Shown in pieces: positions 9,421 to 18,033 of a stretch of 64,000 nt of DNA. This DNA is from Dyadobacter flavalbus (GTDB lineage: Bacteria > Bacteroidota > Bacteroidia > Cytophagales > Spirosomataceae): assembly GCF_006149045.1 (NCBI RefSeq), contig NZ_VBSN01000059.1, positions 248,001-312,000 on the forward strand, written 5' to 3'. Position 1 is the first letter of the stretch. Each line of letters starts with the position of its first letter. Under the pieces are notes generated by a model that saw only the letters and a list, made by a program, of their open reading frames with translations, had not been told where the DNA came from and made no database searches. Both the position numbers and the translations under genes were made by a program.

Positions 9421-9720
9421 TTATTTGCGGAACAAGTCCGTTAAAACAGCGCTGCTGCATTCGCCGTTCAGGTATTTGACGGCCAGTACGGCAACAGCTT
9501 TTCCCTTTGTACCGGCCAGTGCCGGATTGATTTCGTCATAACTGTTTTTACGGGAAGTCAGCAGTCGTTCTGCTTCTTCGTAGCCTTATAGCAAATCTTT
9601 GTTTTCGGAGTGAAATGTTTCGGATGAGGAAAGTAACCCGCTGATCACTGCAATGGTGGCGTCAATTTCCTCTTCGGTAGGTGTAATATATTCAAAATCT
9701 TTTTGTTCTGCAGAATTCAT
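9421..9720 (-). pseudogene. Small gene interrupted by an in-frame TAA
   Basis: Reading from the ATG at 9720, 44 codons give a sensible acidic sequence (begins MNSAEQKDFEYITPTEEEID). Codon 45 (9588-9586) is TAA, and the same frame then continues as GYEEAERLLTSRKNSYDE and on to a TAA at 9421. Composition on both sides of the stop is protein-like, and the whole would make 99 residues. I do not recognise the family. It could be a disrupted small gene or carry a sequencing error at the stop. Confidence 0.5.
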
Positions 9721-10450
9721 AGTCCAAGATTGCATGTTACAGGTGGTTGCTGAAAAATCGTACCAGTTACATCGACATCAATCTTTATTTACACACAACA
9801 GGAAACTTCCGTTACTTTCCGGGCAACAGTGCAGGCTGCTGAAAAAGACAGAAAGGAAGCCCTCATGGAGAACTTCCTTTATATAATACTACCTAAAATT
9901 ATGAATCAGGCACTTCCATGTCGTTCAATCATCAAAATCTGATTTACAGGATTGAATAACAAAAGGAACTACCAAAGTCATCCGAAATTTAAATCATATG
10001 AACTAATAATACTACAATTAAATAGAATTAATTTTTTATCGTATCAAATAAGTATCACTATTTTTCTTGTCATTCTGACTGCTGAAATTACGTGCCGTAA
10101 TGCGTATGAAGGTGTGCAAATCCGGCTTCTGTACTTGTTTTTAATTATTCAATAAAGGCGATTACCGTAAAAAGCACGATTTTTTTATGTGAATGTTCCT
10201 TCCGGTTAATCCTGAAATGTGCTCTGAATTAATCTGTGGGAAAATAACAGCAGAATGGAAATACCGAACCTGTTTCGATAGGATAATCTGAATTGCTTTT
10301 TAACTGAAAAATGGTTCCATGCGTATATTCCTGCTTTTTTTACCGGCAGGATATTTAAAAATATAAATTTGATTTTAGAAGTACTTCTACTCATTTGTTA
10401 ATAGCTTGCAATGACTTTTTTATCCGATTTCGCACCAAACTGACGTCATA
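9721..10450. other. Gap holding one hairpin, otherwise nothing recognised
   Basis: AAAGGAAG at 9852-9859 pairs with CTTCCTTT at 9873-9880, followed by an A/T-rich run, so this may be a weak terminator. The rest is A+T-rich with no supported frame. It contains the upstream region of the BLUF gene. Confidence 0.4.
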
Positions 10451-10873
10451 ATGGATTATTGTATTGTATATCTCAGTTCATCAACAGACTTGCTTTCCCA
10501 GGAAGAACTGTTAACGATTTTACAGAAAAGCCGCGTTAATAATGCTTCATACAATATCACCGGCGTACTGCTCTATTTCAACGGCAGCATTATTCAGGTG
10601 CTGGAAGGCGACGAGGAAAATGTCAGATCACTTTACAACGTCATCAGCCGAGACCGCAGGCATACGCAGGTTATGCCCTTATATATGCAAAACATACCGG
10701 AGCGATCATTTGAAAACTGGTCTATGGGTTACAGTACACTGACTGCAAGGGAATTCAGCCATATCAAAGAAATTGCCCCGATTGTAAAAAACCCGTATGC
10801 AAAAGATCCCGGCAACCAGAATGTAGTCATCGACCTGATCAAAACATTCTATAAAAACAATTACCGGAATTAG
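10451..10873 (+). CDS. BLUF-domain blue-light photoreceptor
   Basis: A 140-residue single-domain protein. BLUF domains bind FAD and switch hydrogen bonding on blue-light absorption. All switch residues are in place: Tyr7 (IVYLSS), Asn31 (RVNNASYNITG), Gln49 (IIQVLEGDEE), Trp90 and Met92 (NWSMGY). The positions are within one residue of Slr1694 (Tyr8, Asn32, Gln50). After the domain only a short helical tail remains (IVIDLIKTFYKNNY), so signalling must go through protein partners. No obvious partner is adjacent. The start is the ATG at 10451. Confidence 0.95.
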   Translation: MDYCIVYLSSSTDLLSQEELLTILQKSRVNNASYNITGVLLYFNGSIIQVLEGDEENVRSLYNVISRDRRHTQVMPLYMQNIPERSFENWSMGYSTLTAREFSHIKEIAPIVKNPYAKDPGNQNVVIDLIKTFYKNNYRN

Positions 10874-10876
10874 GCT

Positions 10877-10896
10877 GCAGCCTTATTTAAGGCTGC
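10877..10896. terminator. Hairpin between convergent genes
   Basis: GCAGCCTTA (10877-10885) and TAAGGCTGC (10888-10896) form a 9-bp perfect inverted repeat that overlaps the stop of the nucleosidase gene and lies 4 nt after the BLUF stop. Confidence 0.6.
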
Positions 10897-11689
10897 CTAC
10901 AACGGCCATCACCAGAATAGCGGCATTTTCGGCAGCGATCTTGTAAAATGCCTGCATATCGTTTCTGGCCTTGTCATTGGCATTGTCGCTCAGGCTGCGG
11001 ATGATGAGAAAAGGCGTGTGTTGCTGAAAACAGGTTTGCGCAATGGCGGCACCTTCCATTTCGGTGGCTGCTGCATTCAGGTCTTTCCGCAATCGCTGCG
11101 TGGCTATGACGGACGATACAAACACGTCGCCGGTAACAATAACTCCTTTTTTTACAGCCGGAGCAAAGCTTCCGTTTTCCCGTTTTATTTTGGTAAATGT
11201 CAGGCTTTGGGAAACAGCGACTGCTTTTTGTACCAGCACTGAATCGCAGCTGAAAACCACCGGATTTGCCTCCATGCTGAACGGATTGCGGGTAGGGGTG
11301 TACTGCATGCCGCGGTCTTCAATGGCACCGTAATCATGGTATGTAACCTGCGTCCCGATCACGATGTCTCCCGGAAAAAGCGCAGGATCAATGCCGCCGG
11401 CAATGCCTGAAAAAACAATTTCTCTGGGTTTGAAATGTTCCAGCATCAGCGTAGTGGCGATTGCTGCATTCACTTTCCCGATGCCGGTTTGCGCCAGTAC
11501 GACGGATTTGCCGTTCAAGGTGCCTTTTATAAACCGCATTTGTCCGATCAGCGTGTCTTTTTTGTGCTCCATTTTACTTTCGAGCAGTACGAGTTCGGGC
11601 GGAAAAGCGCCGAGTATGCCTGTAATATCCTGAGCGTGAAGAATGGAAGTGCTGATAAAAAATAAAATAAGCAGTAAATTCTTTTTCAT
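10883..11689 (-). CDS. Secreted 5'-methylthioadenosine/S-adenosylhomocysteine nucleosidase-type enzyme
   Basis: A 268-residue protein whose residues 1-19 are a signal peptide (MKKNLLLILFFISTSILHAQ); the rest is a phosphorylase-superfamily nucleosidase. Marks include ILGAFPPEL at the start of the domain, GIGKVNAA, the nucleoside-site GIAGGID, EMEGAAIAQ (purine and ribose contacts) and LIIRSLSDNA, whose Ser-Asp is the catalytic Asp motif of MTA/SAH nucleosidases. Such enzymes hydrolyse MTA or SAH to adenine plus the ribosyl product. Export is unusual for this family. The gene lies 6 nt after the AzgA purine permease gene, so released purine base could be taken up. The exact substrate is inferred. 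Confidence 0.85.
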   Translation of the reverse strand: MKKNLLLILFFISTSILHAQDITGILGAFPPELVLLESKMEHKKDTLIGQMRFIKGTLNGKSVVLAQTGIGKVNAAIATTLMLEHFKPREIVFSGIAGGIDPALFPGDIVIGTQVTYHDYGAIEDRGMQYTPTRNPFSMEANPVVFSCDSVLVQKAVAVSQSLTFTKIKRENGSFAPAVKKGVIVTGDVFVSSVIATQRLRKDLNAAATEMEGAAIAQTCFQQHTPFLIIRSLSDNANDKARNDMQAFYKIAAENAAILVMAVVGSLK

Positions 11690-11695
11690 GTTGGT

Positions 11696-12994
11696 TTAAA
11701 AAATGAGCGCGAGAACCGCAAATACGTTAATAATCCACAAAGCAAGGCTGATTTCCCTGATTTTTCCGGTTGCAATATGCAGCGCCGTCCAGCTCAGAAA
11801 TCCCCAGATGATACCCTGCGTGATGGAATAAGTGAAAGGTATAAGCACCATGGCAATAAAAGCAGGAAACGCTTCTTCAAGCTGGTTCCAGTTTATTTTG
11901 ACAACCGGTTTCATCATGAACACGCCGACCAGTACCAGAGCCGGTGCCGTTGCAATGGCAGGAACCGCGCTGATCAGAGGCGACAAAAACAGAAACGGAA
12001 GAAATAAAATAGCACCTGTTACGGCTGTAAGCCCGGTTTTTCCGCCTTGTTCTATTCCTACTGCGGACTCGATGTAAGCGGTGCCCGGACTGCTGCCGAC
12101 CAGTCCGGCGACGGTTGTGGAAAATGCATCCACAATCAGTGACTTCTGCAGGTTGCGCGGTTCCCCGTTTTCATCCAGCAGATCGGCCGCTTCTGCCAGT
12201 CCGACGAAAGTGGACAGACTGTCGAACATGTCGGTAAATACAAATGCAAGTATAATCGGCGCCAGGCTCCATTTGAGTGAATTCACCATATCAAGCTCAA
12301 ACAAAAGGCTGAAATCCGGTCTGGAAACAATATGATTGATTGTAACAACAGCTTCCGGGCCGCCCCACCATCGGCCGATCGGCCATGCGAGCAGGCTTGT
12401 CAGCACGATCCCGATCAGAATGCTGCCTTTTACTTTTCGGATCAGTAAAACAACCGTCAGGAGCAAACCGGCGATAAACGTAAGCGTGGAAGCATTCAGG
12501 CTGCCGTGACTGATCATCGTGGCCGGATTGGCAACGATAAACCGGGCATTGGCAAAACCGATCAGTGTAATAAACAACCCGATTCCGGCTGCTATTGCAA
12601 ACCGGAGCGCTTTGGGAATAGCCTTGACAATATAGGACCGGATGTTGAAAACAGACAGCAGCAGAAAGAAAACACCCGACCAGAAAACGGTTCCAAGCGC
12701 AACCTGCCAGCTCAGTTTTTCGGTAAATACCGCCGTAAAAGTAAAAAATGCATTGAGCCCCATGCCGGGCGCAACAAGAATGGGATTGTTTGCATAAACG
12801 CCCATCATCAGACTGCTGAAAAAAGAAACCAGTACTGTTGCCGTAAGAACGGCCGAAAACGGCATGCCGGTCTGACTTAAAATGGACGGATTGACGACGA
12901 TGATATACGCTGTTGCCAGAAATGACGAAATGCCGGCCAGGATTTCTGTGGATAGTGAAACATTATTTTTCTTCAGTTCAAAAAAGGAGAACAT
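11696..12994 (-). CDS. AzgA-type (NCS2-like) purine base permease
   Basis: A 432-residue, about 13-helix permease. Family marks are FFELKKNNVSLSTEILAG at the N-terminus, NPILVAPGMGLNAFF, VFTDMFDSLSTFVGLAEAA and GSSPGTAYIESAVGIEQGG. Members of this branch import adenine, guanine or hypoxanthine by proton symport. The frame is open to 13072, but the family N-terminus places the start at the ATG at 12994. A TATATTTG element at 13018-13011 (minus) could be its -7 box. It is the first gene of a two-gene operon with the exported nucleosidase, which fits salvage of purine base from extracellular nucleosides. Confidence 0.9.
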   Translation of the reverse strand: MFSFFELKKNNVSLSTEILAGISSFLATAYIIVVNPSILSQTGMPFSAVLTATVLVSFFSSLMMGVYANNPILVAPGMGLNAFFTFTAVFTEKLSWQVALGTVFWSGVFFLLLSVFNIRSYIVKAIPKALRFAIAAGIGLFITLIGFANARFIVANPATMISHGSLNASTLTFIAGLLLTVVLLIRKVKGSILIGIVLTSLLAWPIGRWWGGPEAVVTINHIVSRPDFSLLFELDMVNSLKWSLAPIILAFVFTDMFDSLSTFVGLAEAADLLDENGEPRNLQKSLIVDAFSTTVAGLVGSSPGTAYIESAVGIEQGGKTGLTAVTGAILFLPFLFLSPLISAVPAIATAPALVLVGVFMMKPVVKINWNQLEEAFPAFIAMVLIPFTYSITQGIIWGFLSWTALHIATGKIREISLALWIINVFAVLALIF

Positions 12995-13179
12995 AGCAGC
13001 GGGTTTCTTCCAAATATACCGGTTAGCGCCTGTTTTTAAAAATTGCCGGCTATGCAAACCGGAATTTGCCATGCTGTTTCAATGGCATTTGCTATTTAAA
13101 TAGTATTTTGGCGGGGCTTTCCAGTAAGAACAAAAGCGTTCCGGACTTTTAAGCTTATTCCTAAATTCCTTATAATAAT

Positions 13180-15963
13180 ATGTTTTCCTATTTTAAAAGC
13201 AACTACAAAAATCTGGGTATAATCTGGCTCGGGATGCTGTTTCTGGCTTCGGTATTTCTGTTTGGTTACACCGGCTGCAAAAACGGCAGTTTCAATGCGG
13301 CTGATTCCCTTGACCTGAACTCGTTTACAGAACCCGGTTTTCCTTTTATTTCGACTTCCATTGATGCAAGAAAACTTGGAACGCATTTTCCGGACGACAA
13401 CATCGCAGCCAGAACGCTTGCATTGCCGCTGGGCGACAGCGCTTATATCTGTTTTGATACCGATCTGTTAAGATGGTCCGTGGCATGGACGGGCAAGTTT
13501 CTGCCTATGGTTCTGATGGCGCAGATTTCATACAAGGACTTTTTCAATAAAAATAATCAGATCCCGACTGTGACCGGCAACCCTGCCATTGCAACGGGTT
13601 CATATCCCGGCTGGACAAGCGGCAAACCGGATTTCACAGGCAGAATTTCAGCATCGGGTAGCACAACCCAGCCGCTCTGGAGAGCGATGCCGGCGGAAAA
13701 AGGCAGATGGAGTGGGGTTTTTGTTTATGGAAACAAGGCCATACTCAGTTACACCGTCGGAAATGCGGAAGTGTACGAAATGCCGGGCAGCGCAAAGTTT
13801 GCGGATCAGACGGTTTTTACAAGAGCTTTCCGGATTAACAATGTAAAAAATGAACTTTACCTGACTGCTGCCGAGGTTGTGAACGGAAATTCCGGTGCTA
13901 CAAAAGGCAGCATGGCCTACATTTATCACGGCTCCGGCAAAGATACGGTTACGGCCATCGGCATTCTCGGGAAAGATCATTCCATGCTGAAACCCGAAGT
14001 AACTGCTGACCGTTACCTGACCGTTCGCGTTGCTTCGGGTAAAAAACCGGAAGCTGCCCTGGCCATCTGGAAAGGACCTGCAGGCCAGCTTGCTGCTTTT
14101 GAAAAATGGTGTGCTAAAACACGTATAAACCTGCCTGAATTCCGCAATGGCGGAACAGCGCATTGGGGCGAGGCTGCTGTGACTAAGGGGAAATTATCGC
14201 CGGATACGGCTGCATTCGTAACGGACCAGCTTGCATTGCCGCTTCCAAACCGCTGGAAACGAAACGTCCGGGTTGCAGATATCGCTTTTTTCGGCAACGG
14301 CCGGGCTGCCGCCGTAACGTTTGAAGGGGACGTCTGGACGATTGAAGGCATTAACCGCGATCTTCAGAATATCAAATGGCGCAGGTTTGCATCCGGGCTG
14401 CACGAGCCGATGAGCGTGGAAGTAATAAAAGATACGATCTATGTTTTCGGAAGGGAAGGCATTGTTCGTCTGCATGATCTGAACAAAGACGGCGAAGCCG
14501 ATTTTTATGAGAATTTCTCCAATGTAATGGATCAGTCGCCGGAGTCGAGGGAATGGGCTGCGGATATGGTTTATGCGCCGGACAAAAGCTTTTACATCGC
14601 AAAGGGCGGCAGCCTGGACAACGGTCCGGGCATGACGGACAAGGCCGGAAAAGGCTTTCGTACAGGATCGCAGCATAATGGAACCGTACTTCGTATTTCG
14701 CCGGACGGAAAGCAGTTTGAAGTCATTGCAACCGGCTTCAGGGGACCTTATCTCGGAATTCATCCAGAAAAGGGAATTTTGACAGCTACCGACCAGCAGG
14801 GTAATTTTGTGCCTTCCTCTCCGATTTTCTGGATTAAAAAGGGCGATTATTACGGCGTGGAGCCTACAATGCATCGTACGGATCATCCCGAAGTTGCGCC
14901 TCCGCTTACATGGATTCCGCATAGCGTGGATCGTTCGAGTCTTGGGCAGGCGTGGGTTACGGGAAATAAAATGGGGCCGCTGAACGGCAGCCTTGTCCAT
15001 TTTTCATTCGGGCGGCCGGGATTGTTCAGGGTTTTGATCGACAGTTCTTCCAGTATCATTCAGGGCGGAGTTGCTGTCATTCATGCCGACTATCCGGCCC
15101 CGACATCCAAAGGTGCAATCAATCCGGCTGACGGTCAGTTGTATATTGCCGGTTTCAATCTCTGGGGTTCCAGTTCCAACGGCATCAGTGCATTGCTGAG
15201 GCTGCGTTATACGGGAAAACAGAGTTACATGCCTAACGAATTCCGGGCCGTAAAGCAGGGAATTGTTCTTGGCTTTGATGCGGAGCTAGACGCCGAAAGC
15301 GCGGTTAACCCTTCCAGTTTTGATGTGAAAAGATGGAATTATCAACGCACGGAAGAGTACGGATCGGGCCATTTTAAAACAAACGGCAGTTCGGGTGAAG
15401 AATCGATGAAGGTTGCAGCTTCCTACTTGTCGGCCGACCGTAAGAAAATACTGCTGCTTGTGCCGGATATGACCGAAATCATGCAAATGGACGTCGCTTA
15501 CCGGCTGAAAGCCAAAGATGGCAAGATAATGCACGACGGTTTCTGGTTTACGGTAAATAATTTGTCTGAACTGAATGCAAAAGATTTCGGATTTCAGAAT
15601 GTGGATCTGGCGCTGCTATCGGTAAAAAAACAGGAAGAGCCGGCTGCAACAGAAAAGGAAGAAGCTGTTTCGGCAGCAAGAGGAAAAGCATTGTTCCAGA
15701 AAATGGCATGCTCGGGCTGTCATTCTGAAGGACTGAAAACAGACGGTATGTACGGCCCGCCGTTTCAGCATCTGTATAAGTCGGAAAGGCATTTTGAAGA
15801 CGGCACAACGGCCATTGCAGATGAAAATTACATCCGCGAATCCATCCTGACACCGGGTAAAAAAATCGTAAAAGGTTATAATGAAGAAATGCCTTCGTTC
15901 GTCGGCGTCCTGTCAGATTCCGACATTGAATCCGTTACATTGTTTATTAAATCGTTGAAATAA
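13180..15963 (+). CDS. Large propeller protein with C-terminal cytochrome c domain (DUF6797-like)
   Basis: A 927-residue protein with one N-terminal hydrophobic segment (residues about 12-30) followed by Cys in YTGCKNG, so it is membrane-anchored or a lipoprotein. Residues about 40-330 resemble the domain annotated as DUF6797. Residues about 345-680 look like a beta-propeller of the L-sorbosone/PQQ-dehydrogenase type (LHDLNKDGEADFYENF, GTVLRISPDGKQFE, GFRGPYLGIHPEKG). Residues about 840-927 are a single-haem cytochrome c: CSGCH haem site, and MPSF as the likely Met ligand region. The fusion suggests a periplasmic carbohydrate or aldehyde oxidation passing electrons to haem. No cofactor can be assigned. 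The start is the ATG at 13180. Confidence 0.7.
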   Translation: MFSYFKSNYKNLGIIWLGMLFLASVFLFGYTGCKNGSFNAADSLDLNSFTEPGFPFISTSIDARKLGTHFPDDNIAARTLALPLGDSAYICFDTDLLRWSVAWTGKFLPMVLMAQISYKDFFNKNNQIPTVTGNPAIATGSYPGWTSGKPDFTGRISASGSTTQPLWRAMPAEKGRWSGVFVYGNKAILSYTVGNAEVYEMPGSAKFADQTVFTRAFRINNVKNELYLTAAEVVNGNSGATKGSMAYIYHGSGKDTVTAIGILGKDHSMLKPEVTADRYLTVRVASGKKPEAALAIWKGPAGQLAAFEKWCAKTRINLPEFRNGGTAHWGEAAVTKGKLSPDTAAFVTDQLALPLPNRWKRNVRVADIAFFGNGRAAAVTFEGDVWTIEGINRDLQNIKWRRFASGLHEPMSVEVIKDTIYVFGREGIVRLHDLNKDGEADFYENFSNVMDQSPESREWAADMVYAPDKSFYIAKGGSLDNGPGMTDKAGKGFRTGSQHNGTVLRISPDGKQFEVIATGFRGPYLGIHPEKGILTATDQQGNFVPSSPIFWIKKGDYYGVEPTMHRTDHPEVAPPLTWIPHSVDRSSLGQAWVTGNKMGPLNGSLVHFSFGRPGLFRVLIDSSSSIIQGGVAVIHADYPAPTSKGAINPADGQLYIAGFNLWGSSSNGISALLRLRYTGKQSYMPNEFRAVKQGIVLGFDAELDAESAVNPSSFDVKRWNYQRTEEYGSGHFKTNGSSGEESMKVAASYLSADRKKILLLVPDMTEIMQMDVAYRLKAKDGKIMHDGFWFTVNNLSELNAKDFGFQNVDLALLSVKKQEEPAATEKEEAVSAARGKALFQKMACSGCHSEGLKTDGMYGPPFQHLYKSERHFEDGTTAIADENYIRESILTPGKKIVKGYNEEMPSFVGVLSDSDIESVTLFIKSLK

Positions 15964-16190
15964 GCTGTTAGCTTTTAGCTATTGGCTTTCAGTCATTGGT
16001 TGTTACTGGTTATAATCAGTGGTCTTTGGCCATTTTTGTCCGTTTTTGCTGGTTTTTAACTTGGTCATTTCTGACCATTTACTGATATTTTCAATTAGTC
16101 ATCGGTTTTTATCTATTGCAAGTCATTTATTGTCAGAAATTGGGTAGAGGCAATTAGTTAAATGGTTAGTTGGCAGTTAAAAGCTGTTAG
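15964..16190. repeat. Degenerate short-word repeat tract
   Basis: The tract is a string of variants of (T)TAGCT, TTGGT and CATTT words (ATTGGC, ATTGGT, TTGGCC, TTAGTT). The 14-mer GTTAGCTTTTAGCT at 15967-15980 recurs exactly at 22696-22709, and its inverse part (GTTAAAAGCTGTTAG) is at 16175-16189. No gene is visible. Confidence 0.45.
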
Positions 16191-16196
16191 GCCAAA

Positions 16197-16815
16197 GCTC
16201 CTCCGGAGCTGCAAATAACCGCAGAGTGGTTGCCTGTTTGTAGAAAAGGAAATGTGTAATCGTAAAAATTAAAACCCCGGATGGGGTTCCCTTTTGCATT
16301 CAATTGGATGCTCCTCCGGAGCAAAAACAAATACCGCATGCAATTTTCTATAAACAGGGTGCTCCTCCGGAGCTGCAAATAACCGCAGCAAAAACAAAAA
16401 TACCGCATGCAAATTCCTACAAACAGAATACTCCCCCAGAGCTGCAAATAACCGCAGAGCGGTTTCCTGTTTATAGAAAAGGAAATGTGTAATTGTAAAA
16501 ATTAAAACCCCGGATGGGGTTCCCTTTTGCATTCAACCGGATGCTCCTCCGGAGCAAAAACAAATACCACATGCAATTTTCTATAAACAGGGTGCTCCTC
16601 CGGAGCTGCAAATTACCGGAGCAAAAACAAAAATACCGGATGCAATTCCAATAAACAGAATGCTCCGGAGCTGCAAAGAACCGCAGAGCGGTTGCCTGTT
16701 TGTAGAAAAAGGAAATGCATAATTATGAATTGTAAAACCTGGACGGGGTTTCCTTTTGCATTCAACCGGATGCTCCTCCGAAGCAAAAACAAAAATACTG
16801 CAGGCAACTTCCTAT
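16197..16815. repeat. Hairpin-rich intergenic repeat array A, about 230-bp period
   Basis: An array of about 2.6 units. Each unit holds four short palindromes: GCTCCTCCGGAGC, ACCGCAGAGCGGT, AACCCCGGATGGGGTT and a second GCTCC/GGAGC hairpin, joined by conserved A-rich linkers. The ACCGC/GCGGT element recurs at 16218, 16451 and 16680 (steps of 233 and 229 bp). CTACAAACAG-like and CTGTTTRTAG words flank pairs of hairpins in inverse orientation, so larger branched structures are possible. From 16816 to 17014 the sequence decays into single degenerate pieces (a CCGGAGCTGC at 16931). Frames that cross the array are accidental. Confidence 0.85.
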
Positions 16816-17014
16816 AACCAGAATGCTCCTCGTATGTTGTTAAAGATTTGACATTTCCGATAAAGATCTTGAATTTGGAGTGTGAAGGGAAGAGAGCAGA
16901 TACTCCTTGGCAACAGTCTTGTATGCCGTTCCGGAGCTGCTAATTACCGTAGCAAAAACAAAAATAATGTATGCAGCTTGTTAAAAAGGGAATGCTAAAA
17001 GTTAACCGCTTGAT

Positions 17015-17899
17015 TTAATTTTTCTCCAGATAACCGCTGTCGTTGAGCCAGTCTGCCATTCTTTGAGGCCAGGATTTAATGCTCTGGAGTTCAGAGCGGT
17101 TTCCCATGTTGAACCCGTGATCGCCTTTGGTGTAAAGATGCGCTTCAACGGGCCGCCTGGCTTCCCTGTATTTAATCAGGAGACTGGCCGTTGTTACGCC
17201 GCAGCACGGATCGTCGTTGGCTGCCAGTAAAAATACAGGCGGCGCATCCGCGGGCACGACGTCCGGAATCCCGAGCGGGCCGGGATAAACAAGCATCTGA
17301 AAATCAGGTTTTCCATTTAGCCTGTCAATCGGGTCTTTCGCAGCCGGATCACCTTTGCCGGAAGCATAGGCCACAGCAGCAACGACTTCCCCGCCGGCCG
17401 AAAAGCCGAGCATTCCGACACGTGCTGTATCAATGCCGTATTCTTTGGCGCGGCTGCGAACCATGCGTACCGCTCGCAGTGCGTCTTCGCGCGGATGCCT
17501 GTCGAGCGAGTAGGGCGAGCCTTCTTCCCGCGGAAGCCGGTACTTCAATACAAAAACGGTGATGCCGAGTTTTGCAAGATATTCTGCCGGCTCAATGCCT
17601 TCTGCGTTGTAAACCAGCAGCCGGAAACCGCCGCCGGGACAAACAACAACAGCGGTTCCATTGGCCTTTCCGGCAGGCGGCAGGAAAACCTGAAGAGAAG
17701 GATTATGGATGTTTTTAACCCAGTAATCCTTGGCTGATTCCGGCTCTGCCGACTTTTTCTCAAATCCGGGAGGTCCGTTTTTCCATAAGGGAATGATGTT
17801 CGAAGCAGTTTGTGAAAAGCCCGAAGCTGGCAGTAAAAAGAAAACGGATAATGCAAGAATCCGGACCAGCGCGGCATGCCGCATTTTTGTAAATTTCAT
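17015..17899 (-). CDS. Secreted alpha/beta hydrolase (BD-FAE / acetylxylan-esterase-like)
   Basis: A 294-residue protein with a signal peptide (hydrophobic core ILALSVFFLLPASGFSQ). The alpha/beta hydrolase domain has the oxyanion-site VVCPGGGF, nucleophile Ser in GFSAGGE, acid Asp in AANDDP and catalytic His in GDHGFNMG. Architecture and the IPLWKNGPPG opening match esterases of the dienelactone/endo-xylanase-associated type that act on plant-cell-wall esters. It stands alone on the minus strand after repeat array A. The start is the ATG at 17899; an internal Met at residue 6 is also possible. The substrate is uncertain. Confidence 0.85.
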   Translation of the reverse strand: MKFTKMRHAALVRILALSVFFLLPASGFSQTASNIIPLWKNGPPGFEKKSAEPESAKDYWVKNIHNPSLQVFLPPAGKANGTAVVVCPGGGFRLLVYNAEGIEPAEYLAKLGITVFVLKYRLPREEGSPYSLDRHPREDALRAVRMVRSRAKEYGIDTARVGMLGFSAGGEVVAAVAYASGKGDPAAKDPIDRLNGKPDFQMLVYPGPLGIPDVVPADAPPVFLLAANDDPCCGVTTASLLIKYREARRPVEAHLYTKGDHGFNMGNRSELQSIKSWPQRMADWLNDSGYLEKN

Positions 17900-18033
17900 A
17901 AAAGAATTCTGTGTTATAGGTGTATAAAACAGAAAAGCGGAATCTGCTTTTATTATACCGATGCCATTTATATCCTGGAAACAGAATCGATTATGTATTC
18001 AAAATGCGCGGCTTGCTGTACAAAATACAAGCA

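Noticed and set aside
16187..16807. Overlapping small proteins across array A
   Set aside because: These frames simply translate the repeat units (recurring HAVFLFLL and EEHP strings) and have no start or ribosome-site logic.
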